The position numbers and the translations under genes are program-made. DNA of 64,000 nucleotides, taken from assembly GCA_034509755.1 (NCBI GenBank), contig CM067555.1:10316142-10380141 (forward strand), given 5' to 3'. The notes under the pieces are model-generated. The model saw only the letters and a program-made list of their open reading frames with translations, did no database searches and was not told the DNA's origin. This stretch comes from Anisodus tanguticus. Its lineage: Eukaryota > Streptophyta > Magnoliopsida > Solanales > Solanaceae. Below, piece after piece: positions 31,672-40,963 of this stretch; position 1 is the first letter of the stretch, and each line of letters opens with the position of its first letter.

Positions 31672-31947
31672 CGAAAGAAATAATCCCTTGATTATTTTCA
31701 TTAATTGAAAGACTATTTATACAAGTTACATATTTTCATAATAGGAGAATCATATTCCTATTCTACTCCTAAAACCTTATTCTACTTGGATTACATTTAT
31801 GGTATTATGGTAAGTGTACAATACTAATTACATTACAATACTACCTAAACTAGGAGACTAAATATTACCTAAACTACACGGTACAATAGGGGAAAATCCG
31901 AGAGCCACGAGAGCATGTATATTGTGTGTATATGTGTATATTTAACA
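31672..31947 (-). repeat. E7 5' LTR (276 bp)
   Basis: On the plus strand it reads CGAAAGAAATAATC to GTATATTTAACA, so the terminal CA of the minus strand has become CG. Followed by the TSD AAAGC. Confidence 0.91.
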
Positions 31948-31952
31948 AAAGC

Positions 31953-32226
31953 TTATTGATACAGACCCCTTTCGAAAAAAAAAAGAGAGTTAGAAATGGA
32001 ACAAAAGAAGATCATGAGAGAGAAGAAGAGTGAGGAGAGATATGTGTTGTTTTGACAATATATATATATTGAGATTATGAATTCTCCCAACAACGGCAAT
32101 ATTCAAGAAGTCATAGATAATATAGGTACCCATATTATCATCCCTCAGCCCATTTTTTATCATTTGTTTTTGCTTAACCCGTGTTCAACCCGTCCATATT
32201 CGATCCGACCCGTTGATTTGCCAACA
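31953..32226. other. No gene seen
   Basis: An A-rich and GA-rich patch (31970-32040) and a TATATATATATT run near 32060. No coding signal recognised between E7 and the serpin middle exon. Confidence 0.45.
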
Positions 32227-32229
32227 CTA

Positions 32230-32498
32230 GTTGAAACCATCAATTTCTTTAACATTTTTCTTGGTTTTGCTGGTCATGAAGGGTGCTCGAACAGAGCCTG
32301 CATTGAGGAGGTGGAACTCATGGTCGTCCGTGTTGAAGCATTGAGTTTGTCGTTCCAGGATACTTTAAAGTACAGGAACATTGGCAAATGAGAGCACTGA
32401 TGTGTTGTCTACCGAGCCAGTAGGAAGAATCTCTTTGATATGAAATCAGTTGTTTTCTGGTTAGCCCTTTGGTTGACTCGATCTGCAACTTCAACAGC
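32230..32498 (-). pseudogene. Serpin middle-exon fragment
   Basis: Serpins inhibit serine or cysteine proteases by a conformational trap. Minus-strand text after an AG acceptor (GATGTAG) reads AVEVADRVNQRANQKTTDFI, then, after frame changes, ILPTGSVDNTS, LYFKVSWNDKLNAS, a HEFHLLNAGSVRA block and MTSKTK, ending at a TAG near 32227. These follow plant serpins, and the intron position ahead of AVEV fits the single intron of plant serpin genes. At least two frameshifts are present. It lies on the 3' side of the C-terminal fragment, the wrong order for one simple gene. Confidence 0.75.
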
Positions 32499-33129
32499 CT
32501 ACATCATCATCAATTAGCAAACCATTTGAGATATAGTCAGAATGCAATTCATCTAAAGTTCTAAATCATATGAAAGCAAACACAAATTTCTTTTATTTGC
32601 CCAATGGGACATATGAAAGATTCAGAACAGATATGTCACAATAATGTATTTATCTCAATTTGCTAGTATTCAAAGAAGATCATACTTAGTAAGGACGGTT
32701 GTTACATTTCTCCCTTTCTTCATTGTCCCCAGAGTTGATTTAGATAATCTAATTCAACAGCCTTCTACATTATCAATAGCAAAGAAAACTAATTCTACTC
32801 AACATATCACGGTATGGGTGTCATTGGTTTGATAAGTAAAACATGCACAGTGCATAGGTGAGTTATGGAGTAAAACTTTAAGTACTGGTGAACTCGATAT
32901 GATGCCAAAAAACACAAGCAAATTAAGTACAAACGAGTCAATTATGTACGATGCAAGAGATGAAGTAACAAGGTCTCACCATTAGAGTAAGTAGAACATA
33001 GTTACAAACATATCAGAAAACTGGTTATTTAGCTACATAACACCACTCAATTTCGTCATAATCTGCTATACAGTGAATTCAGAGATTCACGTTGTTCTAT
33101 CCAAACCCACTCTTTGTTGCTCTCATGGG
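32499..33129. other. Gap between serpin fragments; no gene seen
   Basis: AT-rich sequence without recognisable serpin exons on either strand. It may be intron or diverged 3' flank. Confidence 0.45.
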
Positions 33130-33390
33130 CTAACCAGCTCGAGGATTCGACAAGCTCCCGATGAACAACACCACTCCAGTAGATTCGTCTCTTATAAGGA
33201 ACAAGAATGGATGGTCCGCAACAAAGTCTATTTTCTTCTCAATTCTCAAGCACGCCGGCATTGGTCTACCAGCAGTAACAGCTGCAGCTTTGGTTCCTTC
33301 CTCATTTACCTCAATGAAGGACTTGTGAAAAACGTCTGAAACAAACAATTTCTCGGATAAAAGGGAATCAACTGTTATCTCTAGTGTTCA
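33130..33390 (-). pseudogene. Serpin C-terminal fragment with altered reactive loop
   Basis: The minus-strand frame covers the serpin C-terminus: FHKSFIEVNEEGTKAAAVTA (breach and hinge), IDFVADHPFLFLIRDESTGV, then VLFIGSLSNP and a TAG at 33130-33132. The hinge E-E-G-T-x-A-A-A is typical of inhibitory serpins. Between hinge and IDFVADHPF the loop reads AGRPMPACLRIEKK, which does not align well with the usual plant loop, so the reactive centre looks altered. The frame opens with ITVDSLLSEKLFVSDV and meets a TGA just upstream; the preceding 300 or so residues are absent. Confidence 0.82.
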
Positions 33391-33869
33391 AATTAATATT
33401 TTAGTAAAAACAATTTCTGTTTTAAACCTAAGGAAAAACAGAAAAAAAAAGTTAAGGACAGAAATAGATAAAATAGAAATTTCCGAGCCCACAAGTTTCT
33501 TATGTGTCCTTGAGAAATCTAATCATCTCACAGTTTCCAAGGTTAATGGATTAATTTCTCCCAGGATAGAACAAAAAACTATTATGTAATAGCGGCAATG
33601 AAAATTGCAGAACTTCAGCGAACTCAAACGGCGACAGCAAATCACACTAGACACTTACGTTTTTCTTTTGAAAGAGATTGAAAATGCAAGAGTGAGAGGA
33701 GATATACAATTCAGAATTTTTCAGTAGCTTTTTACTTCTGTGAATGAAAAAATCTGAAGTAGAATTTCAACTTATATAGTCAATGAATGAGTGTTATGAA
33801 AAGGTGTGGTGACTTTATAGAAAAGTCACAACCTTTGCTGGTGTGCTGGTGTCTTTTCGGCAATGTCGC
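33391..33869 (-). promoter_or_regulatory. Possible promoter and leader-intron sequence
   Basis: Read on the minus strand, a TATA-like ACTATATAAG (33771-33780) is followed by a C/T-rich leader and a possible GT donor (AAACGTAAG near 33660). This resembles a plant promoter, 5' UTR and first intron, and it precedes the C-terminal serpin fragment. No start codon with a credible ORF follows, so the call is tentative. Confidence 0.25.
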
Positions 33870-34052
33870 TCAAATTATCCTTTGACCATATATAGTAAAT
33901 TGTGATAATTTCACTATAGAGTAGTTGTCTAACGATATTATATCTTTGTCGTATGTGACGAGATTTGCCGTTACATGTTCTTTGGTGAAAACATGCTTAG
34001 CGAGCATGAAAGAAATGTCTGTTTGGTTGGTGATTGACTCTTGGAGATACAT
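33870..34052 (-). pseudogene. Serpin N-terminal fragment
   Basis: From an ATG at 34052 the minus strand reads MYLQESITNQTDISFMLAKH and VFTKEHVTANLV, the N-terminal helix of plant serpins (L-x-E-S-I-S-N-Q-T-D pattern). After about 33 residues the similarity ends and the frame drifts to a stop at 33870. It is continuous upstream with a Pro/His/Ser-rich open frame that comes from the purine tract and is probably not part of the protein. Confidence 0.75.
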
Positions 34053-34059
34053 ATTTGGA

Positions 34060-34262
34060 TTCGAAGAAGAATGACGAGGAGTAGAAAGAGAAGGATGAGG
34101 ATTAGGAGAAGCAGGAGGTGGTGGAGGACGAGGAGGAGAAGAAGAAGAAGGAGGATGAGGATGAGGAGCAAGAGGTGATGGGGAAGAAGGATGATGGTGA
34201 TGATGATGAGGAGGAGGAGAAAAAGAAGGATGATGATAAGGGGGAGGAGGAGAAAAAGGCGT
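34060..34262. repeat. Polypurine GGA/GAA/GAT tract
   Basis: About 200 bp in which the plus strand is nearly all purine, built of GGA, GAA and GAT triplets. On the minus strand it is open and encodes Pro/His/Ser-rich low-complexity protein joined in frame to the serpin N-terminus. Triplet slippage is the likely origin. Long purine strands can form triplex DNA. Confidence 0.8.
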
Positions 34263-34267
34263 AAAGA

Positions 34268-35691
34268 CAGTGGAGGAACTTGTCCAAAATATTAAGGGGG
34301 CGGTAACTACTAACAAAAATATTATAATTGAAATTTATAAGAACAAAAATATAAATTTATCAAAGATTCAAAATAACATCAACATAACAAAAATATAATA
34401 TATAAAAGGAAAGACGTACCTAGAATTAAAGTGCTGCCCTTCATTTTTTTAAAGACTTGAAATCATTAATAATTGAATCAGAGAGCATCCTTTTCTAGTA
34501 AAGACTTCAGCTCCAGGATGCCCACTTGGCTTTTTACTGAACAAATAACAAAGCAAACAATAAGCAGCATCATTAGTCGGTGAGTACTCTAGCCATGAAG
34601 GGAAATTTTTGAACCAAGATGCTTGAAATCGCCTTGGATGCTTATCTCTATTAAGGGGATACTTTTCAACTTGTCATTGATTGGGACCCCAATTGAGATA
34701 AGCTCTTCGAACTTCATCTCTTCGATTCACTGGATATTCCCAAATTTGAGGACATTTTTCAAGGTCACGTTCTAAACAATTGACATCAAATTCATCCATG
34801 GTGACTTTTTGAATCTTGCAAGGTTGCTCATCCAGTTGAACCGTTTGATCATCGGAATGGTGCTTTTCAAGTATCGATGTTGAAGCTATACAATTTTCAT
34901 CTTTGTTGGAAGCTTTCCTCTTGAAAAATGCATCAATTTTCTTAAGTTGGACCATCGTGCCACTCCTAAAAAATACATAAATCAATTATCAAAGATAACA
35001 TCCAAATCTGAAAACAGAACTAAGTCAGAGAAATTCGGCTTTTAAAGCCTTAATCTGTTAATTCCACACACATAAGCCCAAAATAGCCTCGTATATAATG
35101 AAACAAACATAAAGTTCCCCCAATCTCATGAACTCAGACACACAGAAAAAGAAAATTTTAGACTAGGAGAAACCTTGGAAAAATAAAAGAATAGTTAGGA
35201 TTTTGGCAAAAGACAAATTCCAGATCGTAATTTCAAAATCTAGGATTTCTATGCTCGAAAATGAGACTTGTAAGGGTTCTTGAATTAGTAAAAAATATAG
35301 AACTCCAAAACCTCATAAGTTCTTCTTGAAATCGATGTGGGACAACTACAAGTGAATTTCATCAAATTTATATTTCTTTTCGAAAATATTTGATTCTTAC
35401 GTTGCTTTTCGTCCTCAATACAGTCAATAGTATAAAAATTAAAGGTCATTAAGAACTCACAGAATAGCAAAGAGGATAGAAAGAGAGAGATTACCATTGT
35501 TGGGGATTTACCACTGTTGGGTGGGGCTGAGATGCGGTGGGGGTGGCCGCAGTGGGTAAGAGAAAAATGAAAGTTGATATCTTATTTAGAACGTGAAAAT
35601 AGAGTGACGTGTAAGAGAGAGAGGTATATATAAAAAATATTGAGTTTTTTTAGGGGGGCCAGCCCCCGACCCCTACCATAATCCGCCACTG
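34268..35691 (-). mobile_element. E8: short hAT element with TTF/ZMYM1-like gene
   Basis: Left end CAGTGGAGGAACTTGTCC; right end read inward CAGTGGCGGATTATGG; CAGTGGCGGA is a common hAT terminus in plants. Flanks CGTAAAGA (34260-34267) and CATAAAGA (35692-35699) are an 8-bp duplication with one G/A difference. The 1,424-bp element holds the N-terminal part of a TTF-type zinc finger transposase-like gene on the minus strand and no dimerisation domain, so it is internally deleted. Confidence 0.82.
34460..34955 (-). pseudogene. TTF-type zinc finger / ZMYM1-like transposase, N-terminal part
   Basis: This is a hAT-derived gene family annotated in plants as zinc finger MYM-type protein 1-like. The ATG at 34955 starts MVQLKKIDAFFKRKAS. 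The frame continues LERDLEKCPQIWEYPVNRRD and EVRRAYLNWGPNQ to a TGA codon at 34674-34676, after which the same frame reads QVEKYPLNRDKHPRRFQASW, FKNFPSWLEYSP and CLLCYLFSKKPSGHPGAEVF, the TTF zinc-binding region with its C-x2-C. Then it fades near 34470. Only about 165 of the family's usual 700 or more residues remain. An AG acceptor lies just upstream of the ATG, so an earlier 5' UTR exon is possible. Confidence 0.8.
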
Positions 35692-35699
35692 CATAAAGA

Positions 35700-35875
35700 A
35701 ATTCATGAAGTGATCCTGAGACTTACTCTGTGAAGATGACATTCATACACAGGAAGGAATCAATGAAAGGAACACATAACATTGCCTTTCCTTAACAAAA
35801 GTCATCAGGAGTATTATATTATACTGGAAATTCATTTGTATTAATTAAGTGCACAATTGATGGAAATGAAGGGAA
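35700..35875. other. Short spacer, no gene seen
   Basis: Contains a 55-bp stretch (about 35697-35755) that resembles 42333-42384 on the other side of E9. Ends at the E9 target-site duplication GCCTT (35876-35880). Confidence 0.45.
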
Positions 35876-35880
35876 GCCTT

Positions 35881-37017
35881 TGTTGGAAATTAGCCTTTGG
35901 CGGGAGTTGCGACCGACCAACTTTAACGGCTTAAACACTTGTGTTACGTATGTTGGAGAATCCGCTTCTTCACACATGCATGATCTACTAAGTACGTAGA
36001 TAATCGTAGGGCCAAGAATCGTCAAATTTCATTGAGAAATGAAAGAGATATTGGTTCACGAAGTGAGGTGTTTGAAGCATGGAAAGTGTGGTATTGTGTT
36101 CAATTCTCCCTCATCGGTAGAGGAAGAAAGAATTGTTGTGTATATAAGACTCGAAATTGGTTTGGGGTATGGGACCCCAAGGGGTATCCCATATGTTTAA
36201 AGGAGGGAGGACCTAGATGTGCTTCGGTTCGAGGAAAGAAAACACGCGCGCCGCCGCCGCCCGTCCGGTCCGGTTCCGGGTTCACGGGTTGTGGCTGTGG
36301 GCCTTCTGATATTATCTTTTTGGGCCAGAGAACTTTGCCAGAAGTACAGTTTGGACCAGAATTCTTTCAGATGTACAGTTTGGTCCCTGAAGTTTTCAGA
36401 AAGTCAGAATTTCGACGGTCAAAGCAGAAACGCCAAGCACACAATTCAGCCATTTATTTTGGCTGAATTACTCCTCCTATAATGGCCAAATCCGTTGGTC
36501 TTTCACCATTTATGTTGGTGGCTTTACTACCTCCATAATGGCCATTATTTGGCTGTTATGGAGGCAGTTTTCTGTCCCTTCCTCACCTATATAAACACCC
36601 CCTTACACCATTGTTGAGCACTAAGACTTACATGAGAAATACTACACAAAAATACACAAGCAAAGACAGTTCTTCCTACAACTTCCAAGCATCATTTCGT
36701 TACTCAATATTCTTCACGGTAGCTCTTGAGTTTCCTTTGCTCAAGTGTTCCATTGTTGTTTTATCTTGGGAGACAAATTGTCCAGGACGTATAAAGGATA
36801 CATACGGGGCAATATTGTCTTAAGGACAGAGTGCCACACTCGACTCAGCAATAACAAAACAGTTTCGACTTTTTCTCGTTCTACAATTGTAATTTCAGAT
36901 TTCTAGTTGAATTATTGAATCTTTGTTTATCCTTTCGAATACTTGTAATAGTAATATACTTCCCATACTGCTTTATAAAGTACAATAGAGACAAAAGAAC
37001 TCCAACAAAGTAAGACA
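35881..37017 (+). repeat. E9 5' LTR (1,137 bp)
   Basis: TATA-like TATATAAAC at 36588-36596, and a palindrome ATAATGGCCATTAT near 36536-36549 inside a longer stem formed by CCTCCATAA and TTATGGAGG. One copy of the 29-bp TACAGTTTGG unit and a short GGGTTC array, both expanded in the 3' LTR. Confidence 0.92.
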
Positions 37018-37347
37018 ATATTGTATTGTATTACTATTAGTGTTCGAAAGATGTCGGTCAAAAGTTGTGTGACCAAATCTGGATATGGCAATGGTTTTCT
37101 GGTAGAAGAGAGTGATGATGATGAACGTGTTCATGGTGTCACCGCTACCAAGACTGGTGGAAACAAGCGCTCTCGAGAGCCTGAGGATGTCAACTGGGAC
37201 AAGAGGAGAAGACTGAATATGCTATTCTATCTTGCAGCAGAAGACCTATATCTGTCCCAGACAAAAGATCCGAATAATGGTGAGAAGGAAATGGACACTC
37301 AGTCTGATGAAGTGACTGAAGTGAGCCAGAATCCGAAATTGGGATAA
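37018..37347 (+). pseudogene. E9 possible gag remnant
   Basis: An open frame directly after the 5' LTR, with an ATG at 37051 (MSVKSCVTKSGYGNGF) followed by acidic and Lys/Arg-rich segments (VNWDKRRRLNMLFYLAAEDL). Position fits gag, but I cannot match it to a known gag domain. Its last part, MDTQSDEVTEVSQN, is one monomer of the GGACACTCAGTC repeat found further on. Confidence 0.35.
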
Positions 37348-37689
37348 GTATTTTTCTTACTTGTCAAGAATAAAGATTAAATGATGTCTGATTAAAAATG
37401 GATTAAAGTAAGGAAGAATATGAAAATAATTTATATTCCTTACGCTTTAAAAATCAGAAGTTTAATCTCCTCTTCTTTTCCGTTTAAAGATTGGATTTTG
37501 TAAACGACTTAAAAAGATCCGTTCTTTTAAGTGTACTGATTAAAAGTGTGTAAAGTATGTTCGCACATACGATGGAGAGAGATCCACTAGCGTGCGAAAA
37601 CCGTTACACACTTAAGTAAGCGCCAAGAATTATCTAGGCACCAATCATAACGGAAGAAGTCTAAAAGTTAAAGACGTTGAGCCTGTCAC

Positions 37690-38000
37690 ACTATTTGGCC
37701 GAAGATCCTTCATAGGATGATATTGGACACTCAGTCATACAAAGTCTCCGGGCGACTGGAGTTGGCCAAAATTTCTTTGATATGATGATATTGGACACTC
37801 AGTCATATAAAGCCTCCGGGCGACTGGAGTGGGGCCAGAATTCATTTCATAGGAAAAGTAATGGACACCGAGTACGTTGGGCCAGAGTTTTCAGGTCTTA
37901 AATGATCTGAAGGCCTAAAGAAAGGCAGAAAAGAAATTGGACACTCAGTCTGCCAAAGCAACTGGAGTGGGCCAGAGTATCTGGATCACATATGATCCGG
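37690..38000 (+). repeat. E9 degenerate minisatellite, about 70-bp unit
   Basis: Units containing TGGACACTCAGTC and, 25-40 bp later, CGACTGGAGTGGGCCAGA start near 37723, 37791, 37861 and 37938 (spacings 68, 70 and 77 bp). A fifth related copy is at 37291. Confidence 0.75.
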
Positions 38001-38249
38001 TTATGCCCTAACCACGGGCAAGAGGTTGTTCATGTGAAGCAACGCCACCTCTAAAGTAGAAGGGGTTGGAGAGGTTGTCCTCAATAGGACTTCAGGGAAT
38101 GAGATCACTCTAAGATGAGGTGATACATATCCCAAACTTGGTTTAAGAGACGTTGTTGGTCAAGCTGGTTTGAGACTAGTCCAACAGGTCTGTAATAACT
38201 AAGAATGGTACAGTACGTCTTCAGCTAAATGAATGATATATTTGTAATC

Positions 38250-39106
38250 CGTGCATCTATGTCATCATAGATTAAGACACGTTAATTATCAAGTCATTCA
38301 AAATCTAATGATGTTGAGATTGTTTCCTTCTGTCGACATAAACCCTCAAAATAAATGTGAGGTAGGCGAAGAGGCAAAATCACCTTTCCAAATTCCGTCA
38401 AAGGGAATAGCGAAAGAAGCACCGCTCCTCTAGAATTTAGTCACACCTACTTGGGTGATTTGAAGTTTATACAAAATAGAGGGGGGAGACAAGTACGTTG
38501 TGATCTTCATTGATGATGGTACAACGTATAATATCCTTTGTTTGTTGAAAAACAAAGATGAAGTTGTTGAAGCGGATAAGCGCTACAAAGCAGAAGTTGA
38601 AAATCAACTAAGCCTACGGATTGAGAAATTCGTAGTGATAGAGGAGGAGAATGTGAAGCATCGTTCATTAAACGACTGTTCATTTCTCACCTCAGTCCAA
38701 CGGTGTTAGCCAAGCTCAAAGTCGTACGCCCAAATTATGTGGGGTGGCTTGGTAAAAGATGGACTACCGAAACAGGTCAAGTTCGACCTAAGACTGTAGT
38801 TGCATATCCACTGGATCTGCAAATAACAGTAGTGTTGATCGTCTCTTGGCGTCAAAGAGTGCTGAATTCTTTGGAGATAACTTTCCTTGGAAAAGGAAAA
38901 AGGAGTAATTGCTCAAGGTTAACAAGAACCCGCGAGGGCCTGACTGTCCGGAACTAGACGTTCCGTATCTTCAGGACTCGAAAGTTGCTGGCTATCCGGA
39001 ACTTAATATTCCAGATCTGCAGAACTCAGGAATTCTAGATGTTGAACCAAGACGGAGCAAAGAGGGGACAAAGACTTGTTCCATTCCTTCTAGCTTGTAT
39101 GGTTGA
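38250..39106 (+). pseudogene. E9 integrase remnant and linker
   Basis: Copia-type gag-pre-integrase and integrase scraps: CHHRLRHVNYQVIQNLMM near 38260, NKCEVGEEAKSPFQIPSKG, then GDKYVVIFIDDGTTYN and KNKDEVVEADKRYKAEVENQ near 38489-38610. Further pieces in several frames (RPKTVVAY near 38790, AEFFGDNFPWKRK near 38865) match the integrase C-terminus, and VEPRRSKEGTKTCSIPSSLYG-like text ends at 39106 where the copia linker before RT would be. The DDE core itself is not preserved. Confidence 0.65.
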
Positions 39107-39689
39107 GAACGAACCATGGACAATTAACAAATAATTGTTATCTCCAAAAGCGTTGCTTTGGAAAGAAGCTAAAGAGAGAAATATATTCCATATATAGAAC
39201 CATACTTGTGTAATGGTTAATCTTCCTCCGGGAAAAGAACCTTTGGGTTGTAAAATGTGATCCCCTGTGAGTAGCTTAACATCCAGGGCTATTGTAGTCT
39301 TGCGTGGCATGGATGTTGAACTAGCCTTCCCAACCGGAGAGTTGGAAGAAGAGAATCAGAGTTAGTTTGCTGGACTGTTGGGCTTCTTCCTGAACTTTCA
39401 TTTTGGTCCCTGAAATGTTTACATTTTGGTCCTGAAAGTTTCAGATAAAACAGAAACAATGAATCGACCACAGAAACATTGGCTCTGAAGTTAGAAAGCC
39501 AACAGTTGGAAAACCAACGGTCTGAGAGTGAAAATCATATTGAAACAAAGTCTCGATATGAAAGATATGGGTATCACATATAACATCTTAGTAATTGGAT
39601 TTCTAAGACATCTAACGGACTGGTCAATAGTTGACGGATCTCGTTGAAGCCACCAATGGATATGAATCATAGAACCGATTGGAATCATG
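39107..39689 (+). other. E9 interior where RT should be
   Basis: About 580 bp between the integrase linker and the RNase H remnant. No RT motif (no YVDD, no KARLVA, no YGLKQ) in any frame on either strand, so the RT seems deleted or replaced. It contains FTFWSLK-type fragments similar to the LTR text (TTTGGTCCCTGAA near 39400). Confidence 0.5.
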
Positions 39690-40110
39690 GTGCACCCATA
39701 GACAATGAGCGATATGCCCCGGTCACGTGTAGTTCAATGTATTGTACACACTACAACCGACCTGGTATCGTCCTACAAACAGATCAGTTGAACTAAGGTT
39801 CACTAATGATCTTAATACATGATCAATAGAAGGCGTTAAGTCGGATATGACGATATCCGAATTATTCGCTTATCTACGGATTATAGTATTCGGATGTCCA
39901 GCGGTTCGGGAGAACACGGTGATGCAAACTGGACATCGATCTGAAGAACACCAAAGTCACAAGTAAATGTGTATGGTGGGTCTTGGAAAATCCTCTAAGC
40001 AAACTTGCATCGACCGATTCATGATGGCATCGGAGTTTATCGCTTTATACAAAGCAGGAAAGAAGTTGAGTAACTTCACGACTCATTAGAGGACGTCCCT
40101 TATTGGGAGA
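39690..40110 (+). pseudogene. E9 RNase H remnant
   Basis: Shifted pieces following the copia connection and RNase H: MYCTHYNRPGIVLQTDQLN near 39740, GDANWTSI near 39920, then MASEFIALYKAGKK near 40025 (relatives have M-E-S-E-F-I-A-L). Several frames and stops are involved. Confidence 0.55.
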
Positions 40111-40952
40111 AATTCGTATCTTCAGCAGTTATATACTGTGGCTAGCCGGTCGGCTTTAGGAAGGACACGGATGACGGCGTCTGGACATATCTGTCAGGAT
40201 CTGTCGGAGACATAAGACCGTATGGCAGTTGATCATCACGTGTGTCACTTCCTTATTTACTAACTAAGGGACTATCCGAAGATCAAGTGTTCTGCCTGTC
40301 TAGGGGAATGGGTTAAAACCCAAAATATACAGACCAATACAGTGGCAACCCAACCTTACTAATCGGAGATCCCGTAATTTGGTTCAATGGGAAAACTAAG
40401 TTGTAAAGGTTCGGTTGATCGCTTCGGTGGAAGCATGAGCACTTCGGATAGTGATTTCGAAAAGAAACACCAAATCCAAAGCCGTTCCCGCGATAGACGT
40501 TAAGTGCTATCTGCAGTATGGGTAAAGGTTAAGTTTTCAAAACCTGTAATGATCCTCAACAATTGAGGTTCGGTCTTTGGGAAACTTTTAATGGTTTCTA
40601 ACACTTGTGAAGTGGGGTATAGCAGGATACCTTGTAGGAGACCACCTATTTAAGTGCGAGGACGGGCCGCCTCAAATGAACACACTTAAGAATCCAAGAC
40701 GTTGTCCATGGCCAAAACGGACAAAATATTACGAAGAAGAGAGTAAGGGAATTTGTTGTGTTGGTACCATTGACTTGGCTTACACTAAACACTGACGGTT
40801 CAAGACATCACGTTCACCGCGCAGTAAGTAAGTCCGATGGTATTCAACTATGGAAGGTTCAAAGTGAAGCTACCTCTCCTTATGCAACATCGGTCCGTCG
40901 AAATATTGCTTGGAAATGAAAAGACACCATGTGAGTGCGCCAAAATCTCTTT
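40111..40952 (+). other. E9 3' untranslated region
   Basis: No coding signal recognised between the RNase H remnant and the polypurine tract. Confidence 0.5.
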
Positions 40953-40963
40953 CAAGAGGGGAT
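40953..40963 (+). promoter_or_regulatory. E9 polypurine tract
   Basis: CAAGAGGGGAT abuts the 3' LTR start TGTTGGA. Confidence 0.8.

Larger units (their letters stand above)
26876..31947 (-). mobile_element. E7: complete Ty1/copia element, minus strand
   Basis: LTRs at 26876-27170 (3', 295 bp) and 31672-31947 (5', 276 bp); perfect TSD AAAGC at 26871-26875 and 31948-31952. Primer-binding site next to the right LTR, polypurine tract next to the left one. Interior has gag through RNase H in copia order. The LTRs differ by about nine substitutions plus two indels of about 10 and 16-19 bp. Catalytic residues of integrase, RT and RNase H are kept, but stops and frameshifts break every ORF. The lineage is close to E1, E3 and E10. 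Confidence 0.94.

Noticed and set aside
33971..34287. Leu/Ser/Pro-rich frames that look like an extensin or a signal sequence
   Set aside because: They follow the triplet-repeat purine tract in all three frames; no extensin SPPPP-Y pattern with regular spacing.
35640..35691. GGGGGGCCAGCCCCC palindrome considered as a terminator
   Set aside because: It is the subterminal part of hAT element E8, and intrinsic terminators are not relevant in a plant nuclear genome.
36032..36482. 144-residue open frame in the E9 5' LTR, repeated at 41115-41672
   Set aside because: It lies wholly in the LTR, upstream of the TATA box, and the translation resembles no protein; the repeat is due to the LTR pair.
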